A stretch of DNA of 64,000 nt, from the NCBI RefSeq assembly GCF_005877905.1, contig NZ_SWDV01000001.1, positions 349,246 to 413,245 of the forward strand, read 5' to 3'. The stretch is from Pseudomonas nicosulfuronedens (GTDB lineage Bacteria > Pseudomonadota > Gammaproteobacteria > Pseudomonadales > Pseudomonadaceae). The position numbers and the translations under genes were made by a program. Positions within the stretch are counted from its first letter, which is position 1. Each line of letters starts with the position of its first letter. This document shows, in pieces, positions 47,827 to 60,568 of this stretch. Under the pieces are notes generated by a model. The model was not told where the DNA came from. It was given only the letters and a program-made list of their open reading frames with translations, and did no database searches.

Positions 47827-48377
47827 GCGCGGGCCAGCTGGGCGTAGCGGTCACAGTCGGTCGTGTGGTCCATGACCATGCCGGTGGCCTGCATGAAGGC
47901 GTAGCAGATAGTCGGGCCGACGAAGTTGAAGCCGGCCTTGCGCAGGGCCTTGCTCATGGCCTCGGCCTCGGGTGTCACCGCCGGAACATCGCCGCGGCCA
48001 CTGAAGTGGTTGACCTTGGGCTGACCGCCGACAAAGGACCAGAGGAACGTCACCGGGTCCTCAAGCTTCAGCCAGGCCTGGGCGTTCTGCCGCGCCGCCT
48101 TGAGCTTGGCGAGGTTGCGGATGATGCCCGGGTCCTGCATGCGCTCCTCGATTTCCTCGTCGGTCATGCGTGCCAGGCGTTCCGGGTCGAAGCCGAACAG
48201 CACCTCACGGTAGCGTTCGCGCTTCTTCAGCACGGTGATCCACGACAGGCCAGCCTGGGCACCTTCGAGGATGATCATCTCGAACAGGGCGCGGGCGTCA
48301 CGCTGCGGCACGCCCCATTCGGCATCGTGGTAGGCGATGTACAGCGGGTCGTCGTTACACCAGAAGCAGCGGGGCAT
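47823..48377 (-). CDS. tag: DNA-3-methyladenine glycosylase I
   Basis: 184 residues. Removes 3-methyladenine from alkylated DNA. The zinc-binding cysteine and histidine residues are in RCFWCNDDPLYIAYHDAEWG at the start and in the C-terminal region with MDHTTDC. GLSWITVLKKRERYREVLFGFDP and FNFVGPTICYAFMQATGMV are family signatures. Its TAA stop and the exosortase TAG stop overlap on opposite strands. It is divergent from glyQ. Confidence 0.95.
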   Translation of the reverse strand: MPRCFWCNDDPLYIAYHDAEWGVPQRDARALFEMIILEGAQAGLSWITVLKKRERYREVLFGFDPERLARMTDEEIEERMQDPGIIRNLAKLKAARQNAQAWLKLEDPVTFLWSFVGGQPKVNHFSGRGDVPAVTPEAEAMSKALRKAGFNFVGPTICYAFMQATGMVMDHTTDCDRYAQLARA

Positions 48378-48565
48378 GGCGGTCGTCCTGACAGGGAAAG
48401 TCCGACTATAGCCAAAACACTGTATGAAGATACAGCCATTCACATGATTTCCGACACATTCGTGATCTCCCGCCGGGCGCCTCTGCAGCGCTGTGAGGCC
48501 CAAGCTGCAAGCGTCTTGGGGTATACTGCCGGGTTTTAGTCGCATATCCAGCACAGGTGAAATTC

Positions 48566-49513
48566 GTGAGCCAGACTACGCCCGCCGTGCCCACCTTCCA
48601 GGACCTGATCCTCGCCCTGCAAAAATACTGGGCCGATCAGGGCTGTGTGGTGCTGCAGCCCTACGACATGGAAGTAGGCGCAGGCACCTTCCACACCGCC
48701 ACCTTCCTCCGCGCCGTGGGCCCGGAAACCTGGAACGCGGCGTACGTGCAACCGAGCCGCCGTCCCACCGACGGTCGCTACGGCGAGAACCCCAACCGCC
48801 TGCAGCACTACTACCAGTTCCAGGTGGTCTTGAAGCCCAATCCGGAAAACTTCCAGGAACTGTACCTGGGCTCGCTGCAGGCCATCGGCATCGACCCGCT
48901 GGTGCACGACATTCGTTTCGTCGAGGACAACTGGGAATCGCCGACCCTCGGCGCCTGGGGCCTGGGCTGGGAAATCTGGCTGAACGGCATGGAAGTCACC
49001 CAGTTCACCTACTTCCAGCAGGTCGGCGGCATCGAGTGCTACCCGGTCACCGGTGAGATCACCTACGGCCTGGAACGCCTGGCCATGTACATCCAGGGTG
49101 TCGACTCGGTGTACGACCTGGTCTGGGCTGACGGCCCGTTCGGCAAGGTCACCTATGGCGATGTGTTCCACCAGAACGAAGTGGAGCAGTCGACCTACAA
49201 CTTCGAACACGCCAACGTCGAGAAACTCTTCGAGCTGTTCGACTTCTACGAAAGCGAAGCCAATCGTCTGATCGAGCTGCAACTGCCGCTGCCGACCTAC
49301 GAGATGGTCCTCAAGGCCTCGCACACCTTCAACCTGCTGGACGCCCGCCGCGCCATCTCGGTGACCGAGCGTCAGCGCTACATCCTGCGCGTACGCACCC
49401 TGGCCCGCGCGGTGGCGCAGAGCTACCTGCAGGCCCGCGCCCGCCTCGGCTTCCCGATGGCCACCCCCGCACTGCGTGACGAAGTACTGGCCAAGCTGAA
49501 GGAGGCCGAATAA
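48566..49513 (+). CDS. glyQ: Glycyl-tRNA synthetase alpha chain
   Basis: 315 residues from GTG 48566, which follows AGGTGA and gives the length of the P. aeruginosa protein; an earlier GTG at 48557 is part of the ribosome site. Class II catalytic subunit of the bacterial alpha2-beta2 enzyme: [36 protein letters not shown] and [15 protein letters not shown]. glyS starts on the last base of its stop codon (TAATG). Confidence 0.97.
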   Translation: MSQTTPAVPTFQDLILALQKYWADQGCVVLQPYDMEVGAGTFHTATFLRAVGPETWNAAYVQPSRRPTDGRYGENPNRLQHYYQFQVVLKPNPENFQELYLGSLQAIGIDPLVHDIRFVEDNWESPTLGAWGLGWEIWLNGMEVTQFTYFQQVGGIECYPVTGEITYGLERLAMYIQGVDSVYDLVWADGPFGKVTYGDVFHQNEVEQSTYNFEHANVEKLFELFDFYESEANRLIELQLPLPTYEMVLKASHTFNLLDARRAISVTERQRYILRVRTLARAVAQSYLQARARLGFPMATPALRDEVLAKLKEAE

Positions 49514-51567
49514 TGAGCGCGAAGGATTTCCTCGTCGAACTGGGCACCGAAGAGCTGCCTCCCAAGGCGCTGAAAAGCCTCGGTGAAGCCTTCCTGGCCG
49601 GCATCGAGAAGGGCCTCAAAGCCGCTGGCCTGACCTACGCCGCCGCACGCTGCTACGCCGCGCCGCGCCGCCTGGCCGTGCAGATCGACCAGCTCGCCGT
49701 GCAACAGCCGGACCGCACCGTGAACCTCGACGGCCCGCCGCTGCAGGCTGCCTTCGACGCCAGCGGTAACCCGACCCAGGCCGCCCTGGGCTTCGCCAAG
49801 AAATGCGGCGTGGACCTGGAGCAGATCGACAAGAGCGGCCCGAAACTCAAGTTCAGCCAGAGCATCGCCGGCCAGCCGGCCGTAGGCCTGCTGCCAGGGA
49901 TCGTCGAGGCCTCGCTGAACGAGCTGCCGATTCCCAAGCGCATGCGCTGGGCGGCACGCCGCGAAGAGTTCGTGCGTCCGACCCAGTGGCTGGTGATGCT
50001 GTTCGGCGACGACGTCGTCGACTGCGAGATTCTCACCAAGAAGGCCGGTCGCGAATCCCGTGGCCACCGCTTCCACAACCCGGCCAACGTGCGCATCTCG
50101 GCACCGGCCAACTACCTGGAAGACCTGCGCAGCGCCCACGTGCTGGCCGACTTCGCCGAGCGCCGGGAGATCATCTCCAAGCGCGTCGCCGAACTGGCTG
50201 CCGAGCAGAAGGGCAGTGCCATTGTCCCGGCCGACCTACTGGACGAAGTGACCGCGCTGGTCGAATGGCCGGTACCGCTGGTGTGCTCCTTCGAGGAGCG
50301 TTTCCTCGCCGTGCCACAGGAAGCCCTGATCACCACCATGCAGGACAACCAGAAGTACTTCTGCCTGCTGGACGCCAACGGCAAACTGCTGCCGCGTTTC
50401 ATCACCGTGGCCAACGTCGAGAGCAAGGCACCGGAACACATCGTCTCCGGTAACGAGAAGGTCGTACGTCCGCGCCTGACCGACGCCGAGTTCTTCTTCA
50501 AGCAGGACCAGAAGCAGCCGCTGGAAGCCTTCAACGCCCGCCTGAAGAACGTGGTGTTCCAGGCCCAGCTCGGCACTGTCTACGAGAAAGCCGAACGCGT
50601 CTCCAAACTGGCCGCCTACATCGCCGAACGCATCGGTGGTGATGCGACCAACGCGGCCCGTGCCGGCATCCTCTCCAAGTGCGACCTGGCCACCGAGATG
50701 GTCGGCGAGTTCCCGGAGATGCAGGGCATCGCCGGTTACTACTACGCCACCGCGGGTGGCGAGGCCAAGGACGTCGCCCTGGCGCTGAACGAGCAGTACA
50801 TGCCACGCGGCGCTGGCGCCGAACTGCCGAGCACCCTGACCGGTGCGGCGGTGGCCGTGGCCGACAAGCTCGACACCCTGGTCGGCATCTTCGGCATCGG
50901 CATGCTCCCCACGGGCAGCAAGGACCCGTACGCCCTGCGCCGTGCCGCCCTGGGTGTGCTGCGTATCCTCATCGAGAAGCAGCTGGACCTGGACCTGGTC
51001 GACGCCATCGGCGTGGCCGTGGCCCAGTACGGCGACAAGGTGAAGGCCGAAGGTCTGTCCGAACAGGTGCAGGACTTCGTCTTCGACCGCCTGCGCGCCC
51101 GCTATGAGGACGAGGGCGTCAACGTCGCCGTGTACCAGGCCGTACGTGCGCTCAAGCCGACCGCGCCGCTGGACTTCGATCAGCGCGTGCAGGCCGTCCA
51201 GGCCTTCCGTCAGCTGCCGGAAGCCGAAGCCCTGGCCGCCGCCAACAAGCGCGTGTCGAACATCCTGGCCAAGGCCGAGGGCGAAGTGCCCGCGAGCGTC
51301 AATGCCAGCCTGTTCGCCGAGACCGCCGAGAAGGCCCTTGGCAGCGCCGTAGCGGCAGCCGAAGGCGAAGTGGCTCCGCTGGCCGCGGCTCGCGACTATC
51401 GATCCGCCCTGGCCCGCCTGGCGGCCCTGCGTGCGCCGGTGGATGCCTTCTTCGAGGAAGTCCTGGTGAATGCCGACGACAACGCCGTGAAGGCCAATCG
51501 CTACGCGCTGCTGGCGAAGCTGCGTGGGCTGTTCCTCGGCGTCGCCGACATCTCGCTGCTGGGTTGA
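49513..51567 (+). CDS. glyS: Glycyl-tRNA synthetase beta chain
   Basis: 684 residues, the usual length. It starts [22 protein letters not shown] and includes the HD-type region and a C-terminal anticodon-binding domain of the DALR type ([17 protein letters not shown] to the end). Provides tRNA binding for GlyQ. Coupled to glyQ by a one-base overlap and followed by a strong terminator. Confidence 0.97.
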   Translation: MSAKDFLVELGTEELPPKALKSLGEAFLAGIEKGLKAAGLTYAAARCYAAPRRLAVQIDQLAVQQPDRTVNLDGPPLQAAFDASGNPTQAALGFAKKCGVDLEQIDKSGPKLKFSQSIAGQPAVGLLPGIVEASLNELPIPKRMRWAARREEFVRPTQWLVMLFGDDVVDCEILTKKAGRESRGHRFHNPANVRISAPANYLEDLRSAHVLADFAERREIISKRVAELAAEQKGSAIVPADLLDEVTALVEWPVPLVCSFEERFLAVPQEALITTMQDNQKYFCLLDANGKLLPRFITVANVESKAPEHIVSGNEKVVRPRLTDAEFFFKQDQKQPLEAFNARLKNVVFQAQLGTVYEKAERVSKLAAYIAERIGGDATNAARAGILSKCDLATEMVGEFPEMQGIAGYYYATAGGEAKDVALALNEQYMPRGAGAELPSTLTGAAVAVADKLDTLVGIFGIGMLPTGSKDPYALRRAALGVLRILIEKQLDLDLVDAIGVAVAQYGDKVKAEGLSEQVQDFVFDRLRARYEDEGVNVAVYQAVRALKPTAPLDFDQRVQAVQAFRQLPEAEALAAANKRVSNILAKAEGEVPASVNASLFAETAEKALGSAVAAAEGEVAPLAAARDYRSALARLAALRAPVDAFFEEVLVNADDNAVKANRYALLAKLRGLFLGVADISLLG

Positions 51568-51577
51568 TGCCCGCCTG

Positions 51578-51626
51578 AAAGCCGGGAGTTCGCAACGGTT
51601 CGCCGTGACGAACTCCCGGCTTTTTC
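51578..51626 (+). terminator. Rho-independent terminator after glyS
   Basis: AAAGCCGGGAGTTCG and its complement CGAACTCCCGGCTTTTT enclose a 16-base loop. It ends 36 bases before gmhB, so gmhB likely has its own promoter. Confidence 0.85.
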
Positions 51627-51661
51627 ATTTCCGACTTTCGAAGCGCGTGACCTATCCCAGC

Positions 51662-52192
51662 ATGAAGCTACTGATCCTCGACCGCGACGGTGTCATCAAC
51701 CAGGACTCCGACGCCTACATTAAATCCCTCGACGAGTGGATTCCGATCCCCAGCGCGATCACTGCCATCGCTCGCCTGAGCAAGGCCGGCTGGACCGTGG
51801 CCGTGGCCACCAACCAGTCGGGCATTGCCCGCGGCTATTACGACCTGGCCACCCTGGAGAGCATGCACCAGCGCCTGCGCGAGCTGGTGGAAGAGCAGGG
51901 CGGTGAACTCGGCCTGGTCGTGTACTGCCCCCATGGTCCCGACGAGGGCTGCGACTGCCGCAAGCCGAAACCCGGTATGCTGCTGCAGATTGCCCACCAC
52001 TACAGCGCGGATTTACGCGGCATCTGGTTCGTGGGTGACAGCCGGGGTGACCTGGACGCCGCGCTGGCCGTCGATTGTCAGCCAGTGTTGGTAAAGACCG
52101 GCAAAGGCGAGCGAACCCTGACCAAGCCGTTGCCCGAAGGCACGCTGGTATTCGACGACCTGGCGGCAGTAGCCGACCAACTTCTTTCCTGA
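51662..52192 (+). CDS. gmhB: Heptose 1,7-bisphosphate 7-phosphatase
   Basis: 176 residues. HAD phosphatase of the ADP-heptose path for lipopolysaccharide core. The nucleophile motif is DRDGVIN at 8-14, VAVATNQSGIARGYY is motif II, and the zinc loop CPHGPDEGCDCRKPKPGM carries the cysteines. FVGDSRGDLDAA is motif IV. The ATG before KLLILDRDGV is the usual start. Thirteen bases before the acyltransferase gene, so the two are likely one envelope operon. Confidence 0.94.
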   Translation: MKLLILDRDGVINQDSDAYIKSLDEWIPIPSAITAIARLSKAGWTVAVATNQSGIARGYYDLATLESMHQRLRELVEEQGGELGLVVYCPHGPDEGCDCRKPKPGMLLQIAHHYSADLRGIWFVGDSRGDLDAALAVDCQPVLVKTGKGERTLTKPLPEGTLVFDDLAAVADQLLS

Positions 52193-52205
52193 GGACCCAT
52201 CCCCC

Positions 52206-52979
52206 ATGTCGATAGTGCAGGCCATCAGAACCGTACTTTTCTACCTGCTGCTGTCGTCCAGCGCCTTCGTCTGGGGTACCCTCAGCCTGCTCATTGCCCC
52301 CTTCCTGCCCTACCGCGCGCGCTACCGTTTCATTGCCCAGGCCTGGTGCAAATTCGCCGTCTGGCTCGCCAGCTGGATGGTTGGCGTGCGCTACGAACTC
52401 AAAGGCGTGGAGAACATCCCCGACCAGCCCTGCGTGATCCTCGCCAAACACCAGAGCACCTGGGAGACCTTCTTCCTCACCGGCTACTTCGAGCCGCTGG
52501 CGCTGGTACTCAAACGCGAGCTGCTGTTCGTGCCCTTTTTCGGCTGGGCCATGGCGCTGCTCAAGCCCATCGCCATCAACCGCGAGCAGCCCAAGGTGGC
52601 CCTCAAGCAGATCGCCAAGCAGGGCGATGAGTGTCTCAAGAAGGGCGCCTGGGTACTGATCTTCCCGGAAGGCACCCGCGTTCCCACCGGCCAGATCGGC
52701 AAGTTCTCCCGCGGCGGCGCCTCTCTGGCGGTCAACGCCAACCTCCCGGTGCTGCCGATCGCCCACAACGCCGGGCACTGCTGGCCGAAGAACGGCTGGG
52801 CGAAGTACCCCGGTACCATCCAGGTGGTGATTGGCCCGGCGATGTACGCTGAAGGGGAGGGCGCACGCGCCATCACCGAGCTCAACCAGCGAGCCGAGAA
52901 CTGGGTCATCCAGACCCTGCGCGATATGGGTGAGCTGTCGGCAGATTCGGCGCCTCAGGCGGTGGCCGAAGCCTCCTGA
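52206..52979 (+). CDS. 1-acyl-glycerol-3-phosphate acyltransferase (HdtS-like)
   Basis: 257 residues of the PlsC family. One N-terminal membrane helix (FYLLLSSSAFVWGTLSLLI). The catalytic motif is HQSTWE at residues 82-87, an HX4E instead of the common HX4D; FPEGTR is the glycerol-phosphate-binding block. It makes phosphatidic acid from lysophosphatidic acid. Position and sequence match PA0005 of P. aeruginosa and HdtS of P. fluorescens, once linked to acyl-homoserine lactone synthesis. It follows gmhB and ends before a terminator shared with gyrB. Confidence 0.88.
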   Translation: MSIVQAIRTVLFYLLLSSSAFVWGTLSLLIAPFLPYRARYRFIAQAWCKFAVWLASWMVGVRYELKGVENIPDQPCVILAKHQSTWETFFLTGYFEPLALVLKRELLFVPFFGWAMALLKPIAINREQPKVALKQIAKQGDECLKKGAWVLIFPEGTRVPTGQIGKFSRGGASLAVNANLPVLPIAHNAGHCWPKNGWAKYPGTIQVVIGPAMYAEGEGARAITELNQRAENWVIQTLRDMGELSADSAPQAVAEAS

Positions 52980-52999
52980 TACTTTCCTCGAGCAAAAGA

Positions 53000-53026
53000 A
53001 AAGGGCCCCGAAGGGCCCTTTCTTTT
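53000..53026. terminator. Bidirectional terminator between acyltransferase and gyrB
   Basis: AAAGGGCCC CGAA GGGCCCTTT followed by CTTTTT, with AAAAGAA on the other side, in the gap between the two convergent genes. Confidence 0.85.
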
Positions 53027-53049
53027 TGCCTGGCTAAACCTGAAAAGCA

Positions 53050-56573
<3,524 letters not shown>

Positions 56574-56582
56574 CGATACGCG

Positions 56583-57689
56583 TCAGAGGCGCATCGGCAT
56601 GACGACGTAGGCAGAATCGTCGTTGTCCGCTTCCTGCAGCAGCGCACTGCTGTTGGAGTCGGAGAGGATCATGCGCACCTGCTCGGTACCCATGACACCC
56701 AGGACGTCCAGCAGATAGCTGACGTTGAAGCCGATCTCCAGGCTGCCGCCGTTGTAGTCGACCTGCACTTCTTCTTCCGCCTCTTCCTGTTCCGGGTTGT
56801 TCGCCTGGATTTTCAGGAGACCGTTGGAGAGCTGCAGACGAATACCGCGGTACTTTTCGTTGGACAGGATTGCGGTACGGCTGAAGGCTTCGCGCAGTAC
56901 CTGTCGGTCACCCAACACCAGCTTGTCACCGCCCTTGGGCAGTACGCGCTCGTAATCCGGGAACTTGCCGTCCACCAGCTTGGAGGTGAAGGTGAACTCC
57001 CCAGTGGTCGCACGGATGTGATGCTGGCCGAGGACGATGGACACTTCGCCGTCCTGCTCGGTGAGCAGGCGAGCCAGCTCGAGAATGCCTTTACGCGGCA
57101 CGATCACCTGGTGGCGATCCTGGGCTTCCGGCACGCCGTTGCTCAGCGAGCACATGGCCAGGCGGTGGCCATCGGTGGCCACGGCACGCAGGGTGCCGCC
57201 ACCCACTTCCAGCAGCATGCCGTTCAGGTAGTAGCGAACATCCTGCTGCGCCATGGCGAAGCTGGTGCGATCGATCAGTCGACGCAGCTTGCTCTGCACC
57301 AGGCTGAAGGTCAGCGAGCCCGGCCCTTCTTCCACGGTGGGGAAGTCATTGGCCGGCAGGGTGGAAAGAGTGAAGCGACTGCGGCCGGCCTTCACCAGGA
57401 GCTTCTGCTCGTCGACGCGGATGTCAATCACGGCATCGCTGGGCAGGCTCTTGCAGATATCCATCAGCTTGCGCGCCGGCACGGTGATTTCACCCGGCTC
57501 AGCGGCATCTTCCAGAGTGACGCGACCTACCAGCTCGACTTCCAGGTCGGTGCCGGTCAGCGACAGTTGCTGGCCTTCGACGACCAGCAGGACGTTGGAA
57601 AGAACCGGCAGCGTCTGGCGGCGCTCGACAACGCCAGCGACCAGTTGCAGGGGTTTCAACAGAGCTTCGCGTTGAATAGTGAAATGCAT
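56583..57689 (-). CDS. dnaN: DNA polymerase III beta sliding clamp
   Basis: 368 residues in three similar domains. Dimeric ring that holds polymerase III on DNA. It starts MHFTIQREALLKPLQLVAGVVERRQ; the family block NDFPTVEEG is near residue 115, and the protein ends YVVMPMRL, the hydrophobic cleft region for clamp-binding peptides. It lies 29 bases after dnaA on the same strand. Confidence 0.98.
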   Translation of the reverse strand: MHFTIQREALLKPLQLVAGVVERRQTLPVLSNVLLVVEGQQLSLTGTDLEVELVGRVTLEDAAEPGEITVPARKLMDICKSLPSDAVIDIRVDEQKLLVKAGRSRFTLSTLPANDFPTVEEGPGSLTFSLVQSKLRRLIDRTSFAMAQQDVRYYLNGMLLEVGGGTLRAVATDGHRLAMCSLSNGVPEAQDRHQVIVPRKGILELARLLTEQDGEVSIVLGQHHIRATTGEFTFTSKLVDGKFPDYERVLPKGGDKLVLGDRQVLREAFSRTAILSNEKYRGIRLQLSNGLLKIQANNPEQEEAEEEVQVDYNGGSLEIGFNVSYLLDVLGVMGTEQVRMILSDSNSSALLQEADNDDSAYVVMPMRL

Positions 57690-57718
57690 GGTCTAGTCCC
57701 TTGCCTCGTGAGGCTGCG

Positions 57719-59248
57719 TCAGGTGGTCAGAGTACGCAGCAGGTTCTTGTAGTCCTCGCGGATATCCGCGTCGGATTCCTTGAGTTGAGCGATCTTACGA
57801 CAGGCGTGCAGCACCGTGGTGTGATCCCGACCGCCGAAGGCCACGCCGATCTCCGGCAGGCTGTGGTTGGTCAGTTCCTTGGAGAGTGCCATGGCAACCT
57901 GACGCGGACGTGCCACCGAGCGCGAGCGGCGCTTGGACAACAGGTCGGCAATCTTGATCTTGTAGTACTCAGCGACGGTACGCTGGATGTTGTCGATGCT
58001 GACCAGCTTGTCCTGCAGGGCCAGCAGATCCTTCAACGACTCGCGGATCAGCTCGATGGTGATCGGCCGGCCCATGAAGTGGGAGTGGGCGATCACGCGC
58101 TTGAGCGCACCTTCAAGCTCACGCACGTTGGAGCGAATGCGCTGGGCAATGAAGAACGCGGCGTCGTGCGGCAGTTCGACCTTGGCCTGCTCGGCCTTTT
58201 TCATCAGGATCGCCACACGGGTTTCCAGCTCGGGCGGCTCCACGGCCACCGTCAAACCCCAGCCGAAGCGCGATTTCAGGCGCTCTTCGAGGCCTTCGAT
58301 TTCCTTCGGGTAGCGGTCGCTGGTCAGGATGACCTGCTGACCGCCTTCGAGAAGGGCGTTGAAGGTGTGGAAGAACTCTTCCTGGGAACGCTCCTTGCGG
58401 GCGAAGAACTGGATATCGTCGATCAGCAGCGCATCCACCGAACGGTAGAAACGCTTGAACTCGTTGATGGCGTTCAGCTGCAGCGCCTTCACCATGTCGG
58501 CGACGAAGCGCTCCGAATGCAGGTACACGACCTTCGCATTGGGATTTTTCTTCAGCAGATGGTTACCCACAGCGTGCATCAGGTGGGTCTTGCCCAAGCC
58601 GACGCCACCATAAAGGAAGAGCGGGTTGTAGCCGTGCTTGAGGTTGTCCGCCACCTGCCAGGCGGCCGCGCGGGCCAGCTGGTTGGATTTACCTTCAACG
58701 AAGTTCTCGAAGGTGAAGGTGCGGTTGAGATAGCTGGTGTGCTTGAGCGCACCTTCTACCTGCACGTTGCGCTCAGTACGCACAGCCGCGGCCGGCATAG
58801 CCGCCGCCAGCGGATCGATCCCCGGGCTGGACTCGTCGAGATCGGCGATGGTCTGCACCGGCGCTGTCTGGACGGGCTGCGGCTCAGGCATGGAGAGAGC
58901 CACCGGCGCTGGCGCAACCACCGGCGCAGCTGCAGTGGCAACGGGAGCCGCCTGCACGCTCACCTGCGGTGTCGGGACCAGGGCCGGGCGCGGAGCGCGG
59001 CTACGGCGGCTGCCAATCAACAGCGAAATCGCCGGAATCTGGCCATTGCCACGTTCGCCCAGCAATTCGAGCAGACGCCCCATGTACTTCTCATTGACCC
59101 AGTCGAGTACGAAGCGGTTAGGTGCGTAGACGCGCAACTCCTCACCTTCTGCCTCGACCTGTAGAGGTCTGATCCAGGTGTTGAATTGCTGGGACGGCAG
59201 CTCGTCACGCAGAAGCTCCACGCACTGCTGCCAAAGTTCCACGGACAC
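57719..59248 (-). CDS. dnaA: Chromosomal replication initiator DnaA
   Basis: 509 residues from a GTG start. Domain I ([20 protein letters not shown]) binds partners; domain II is a proline/alanine/valine-rich linker from about 90 to 170. Domain III has Walker [14 protein letters not shown], Walker [10 protein letters not shown]; domain IV carries the DNA-binding signature [15 protein letters not shown]. It initiates replication at the adjacent oriC. The gene runs away from the origin and faces rpmH. Confidence 0.98.
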   Translation of the reverse strand: MSVELWQQCVELLRDELPSQQFNTWIRPLQVEAEGEELRVYAPNRFVLDWVNEKYMGRLLELLGERGNGQIPAISLLIGSRRSRAPRPALVPTPQVSVQAAPVATAAAPVVAPAPVALSMPEPQPVQTAPVQTIADLDESSPGIDPLAAAMPAAAVRTERNVQVEGALKHTSYLNRTFTFENFVEGKSNQLARAAAWQVADNLKHGYNPLFLYGGVGLGKTHLMHAVGNHLLKKNPNAKVVYLHSERFVADMVKALQLNAINEFKRFYRSVDALLIDDIQFFARKERSQEEFFHTFNALLEGGQQVILTSDRYPKEIEGLEERLKSRFGWGLTVAVEPPELETRVAILMKKAEQAKVELPHDAAFFIAQRIRSNVRELEGALKRVIAHSHFMGRPITIELIRESLKDLLALQDKLVSIDNIQRTVAEYYKIKIADLLSKRRSRSVARPRQVAMALSKELTNHSLPEIGVAFGGRDHTTVLHACRKIAQLKESDADIREDYKNLLRTLTT

Positions 59249-59311
59249 GGATATCCCCCAAAAGAAGTCGCAAAGCGAAACAGGCCGCTATTGTAGCCTC
59301 GCCGGACCAAC

Positions 59312-59320
59312 TTATCCACA
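59312..59320 (+). promoter_or_regulatory. DnaA box (perfect)
   Basis: TTATCCACA, exact match to the consensus, 64 bases upstream of the dnaA start. It could also serve autoregulation of dnaA. Confidence 0.9.
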
Positions 59321-59397
59321 GTTAAGCACGCAGGGATGTAAGCAAAATCAAGGTGTTAATGATTTTACCGGCGGTCGGGTAATAGTGTCTTGAACCT

Positions 59398-59406
59398 TGT
59401 GGATAA
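59398..59406 (-). promoter_or_regulatory. DnaA box (perfect, inverted)
   Basis: TGTGGATAA on the plus strand, the exact complement of the consensus TTATCCACA. Confidence 0.9.
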
Positions 59407-59679
59407 CAGCTTGATGGGGCAGGGGAAGACCCTGGTGATCGTTCTGTGGAAAAAATCCCTGTGGAAAAATCCCCATTCCATACCCAGCTTTCCAACTGGC
59501 CCCCCACAAGCAGCCCACGCCTTCCCGACAGGGTTATCATTTCCCCTGACCCGCTCATTCAAAGGCGCCTGACGACTTATGCACAGGCATCCGCCTGCAT
59601 AAACATAATCATCGCTTCAATCTTTAAAAAAGAGATTTCCCTTCTTTCTATAGATTTTGTATCCGGGCCTGGTTGGAAA

Positions 59680-59708
59680 TTGACCTGACCGCCCGATTTC
59701 ACTAGAAT
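59680..59708 (+). promoter_or_regulatory. rpmH promoter
   Basis: TTGACC, a 17-base spacer and TAGAAT, a strong sigma-70-type match, 61 bases before the rpmH start. It is suited to high expression of a ribosomal protein gene. Confidence 0.75.
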
Positions 59709-59768
59709 CGCCGGTCTCTTTAAACGGGGTCACTGCGACCTCATGTCGTCAAACCCAGGTACCGAATC

Positions 59769-59903
59769 ATGAAACGTACTTTCCAACCCAGCACCCTCAA
59801 GCGCGCTCGCGTGCACGGCTTCCGCGCTCGCATGGCCACCAAGAACGGTCGTCAGGTTCTGTCGCGTCGTCGCGCCAAGGGCCGCAAGCGTCTGACCGTC
59901 TGA
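59769..59903 (+). CDS. rpmH: 50S ribosomal protein L34
   Basis: 44 residues ([18 protein letters not shown] to GRKRLTV), the invariant L34 sequence, rich in Arg and Lys. It heads the rpmH-rnpA-yidD-yidC operon to the right of the origin. Confidence 0.98.
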
Positions 59904-59917
59904 TTTGTCTGACACAG

Positions 59918-60325
59918 GTGGTGAGTCGAGATTTCAGCCGGGATAAGCGTCTTCTGACAGCCCGGCAATTCACAGCAGTCTTCGACTCCCCCACCTCCAA
60001 GGTTCCCGGCAAGCACATCCTGCTGCTGGCGCGCGAAAACGGTCTCGATCACCCCCGTCTGGGCCTGGTGATCGGCAAGAAGAACGTCAAGCTCGCCGTC
60101 GAGCGCAACCGCCTCAAACGCCTTCTCCGTGAATCCTTCCGCCATCACCAGCAAAAGCTGGCTGGCCTGGATATCGTGGTGATTGCGCGCAAAGGCCTTG
60201 GTGATCTGGAGAATGAAGAACTGCACCAGCAGTTCGGCAAGCTCTGGAAACGCCTGTTGCGCAACCGGCCCAGCCCGGAACCTTCGACAGAATCTCCGGG
60301 AGTGGCCGACAGTTCCCATGCGTAG
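59918..60325 (+). CDS. rnpA: Ribonuclease P protein component
   Basis: 135 residues. Binds the RNase P RNA and helps recognise the 5' leader of precursor tRNAs. It begins GTG-GTG ([18 protein letters not shown]); the RNR motif is in [15 protein letters not shown]. It starts 14 bases after rpmH and overlaps yidD by eight bases, the common bacterial order. The C-terminal tail is low in complexity and proline-rich. Confidence 0.96.
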   Translation: MVSRDFSRDKRLLTARQFTAVFDSPTSKVPGKHILLLARENGLDHPRLGLVIGKKNVKLAVERNRLKRLLRESFRHHQQKLAGLDIVVIARKGLGDLENEELHQQFGKLWKRLLRNRPSPEPSTESPGVADSSHA

Positions 60326-60566
60326 ACTGGCGCTGTTACTGATCCAGTTTTACCGCTACGCCATCAGTCCCATGATGGGCAGGCACTGTCGTTTCTACCC
60401 CAGCTGTTCCTGCTACGCGCAGGAAGCCATTGAAACCCATGGTTTCCTGCGTGGTGGCTGGCTGGCCGCTCGTCGCCTAGGCCGCTGCCACCCCTGGCAT
60501 CCCGGTGGCTACGATCCGGTACCGCCAGATCCTTCCAAGCCCGCCCCTTCCTCGACGGCCGAGTAA
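60318..60566 (+). CDS. yidD: Membrane insertion efficiency factor YidD
   Basis: 82 residues. Small amphipathic protein that assists YidC-dependent insertion. The family signature [20 protein letters not shown] and [21 protein letters not shown], with [13 protein letters not shown] at the end, is complete. The ATG overlaps the rnpA stop by eight bases; yidC starts two bases after its own stop. Confidence 0.95.
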   Translation: MRRLALLLIQFYRYAISPMMGRHCRFYPSCSCYAQEAIETHGFLRGGWLAARRLGRCHPWHPGGYDPVPPDPSKPAPSSTAE

Positions 60567-60568
60567 CC

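Larger units (their letters stand above)
59300..59675. other. oriC: Chromosomal replication origin oriC
   Basis: A 520-base gap between dnaA and rpmH with no gene. It has two perfect DnaA boxes (59312 and 59398), near matches TGTGGAAAA at 59445 and 59460, TTATGCACA at 59577 and TTATCATTT at 59534. An AT-rich stretch at about 59600-59660 (with CTTTAAAAAAGAGATTT and TCTATAGATTTTG) is the likely unwinding element. Position between dnaA and rpmH is the known origin site in Pseudomonas. Confidence 0.9.
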
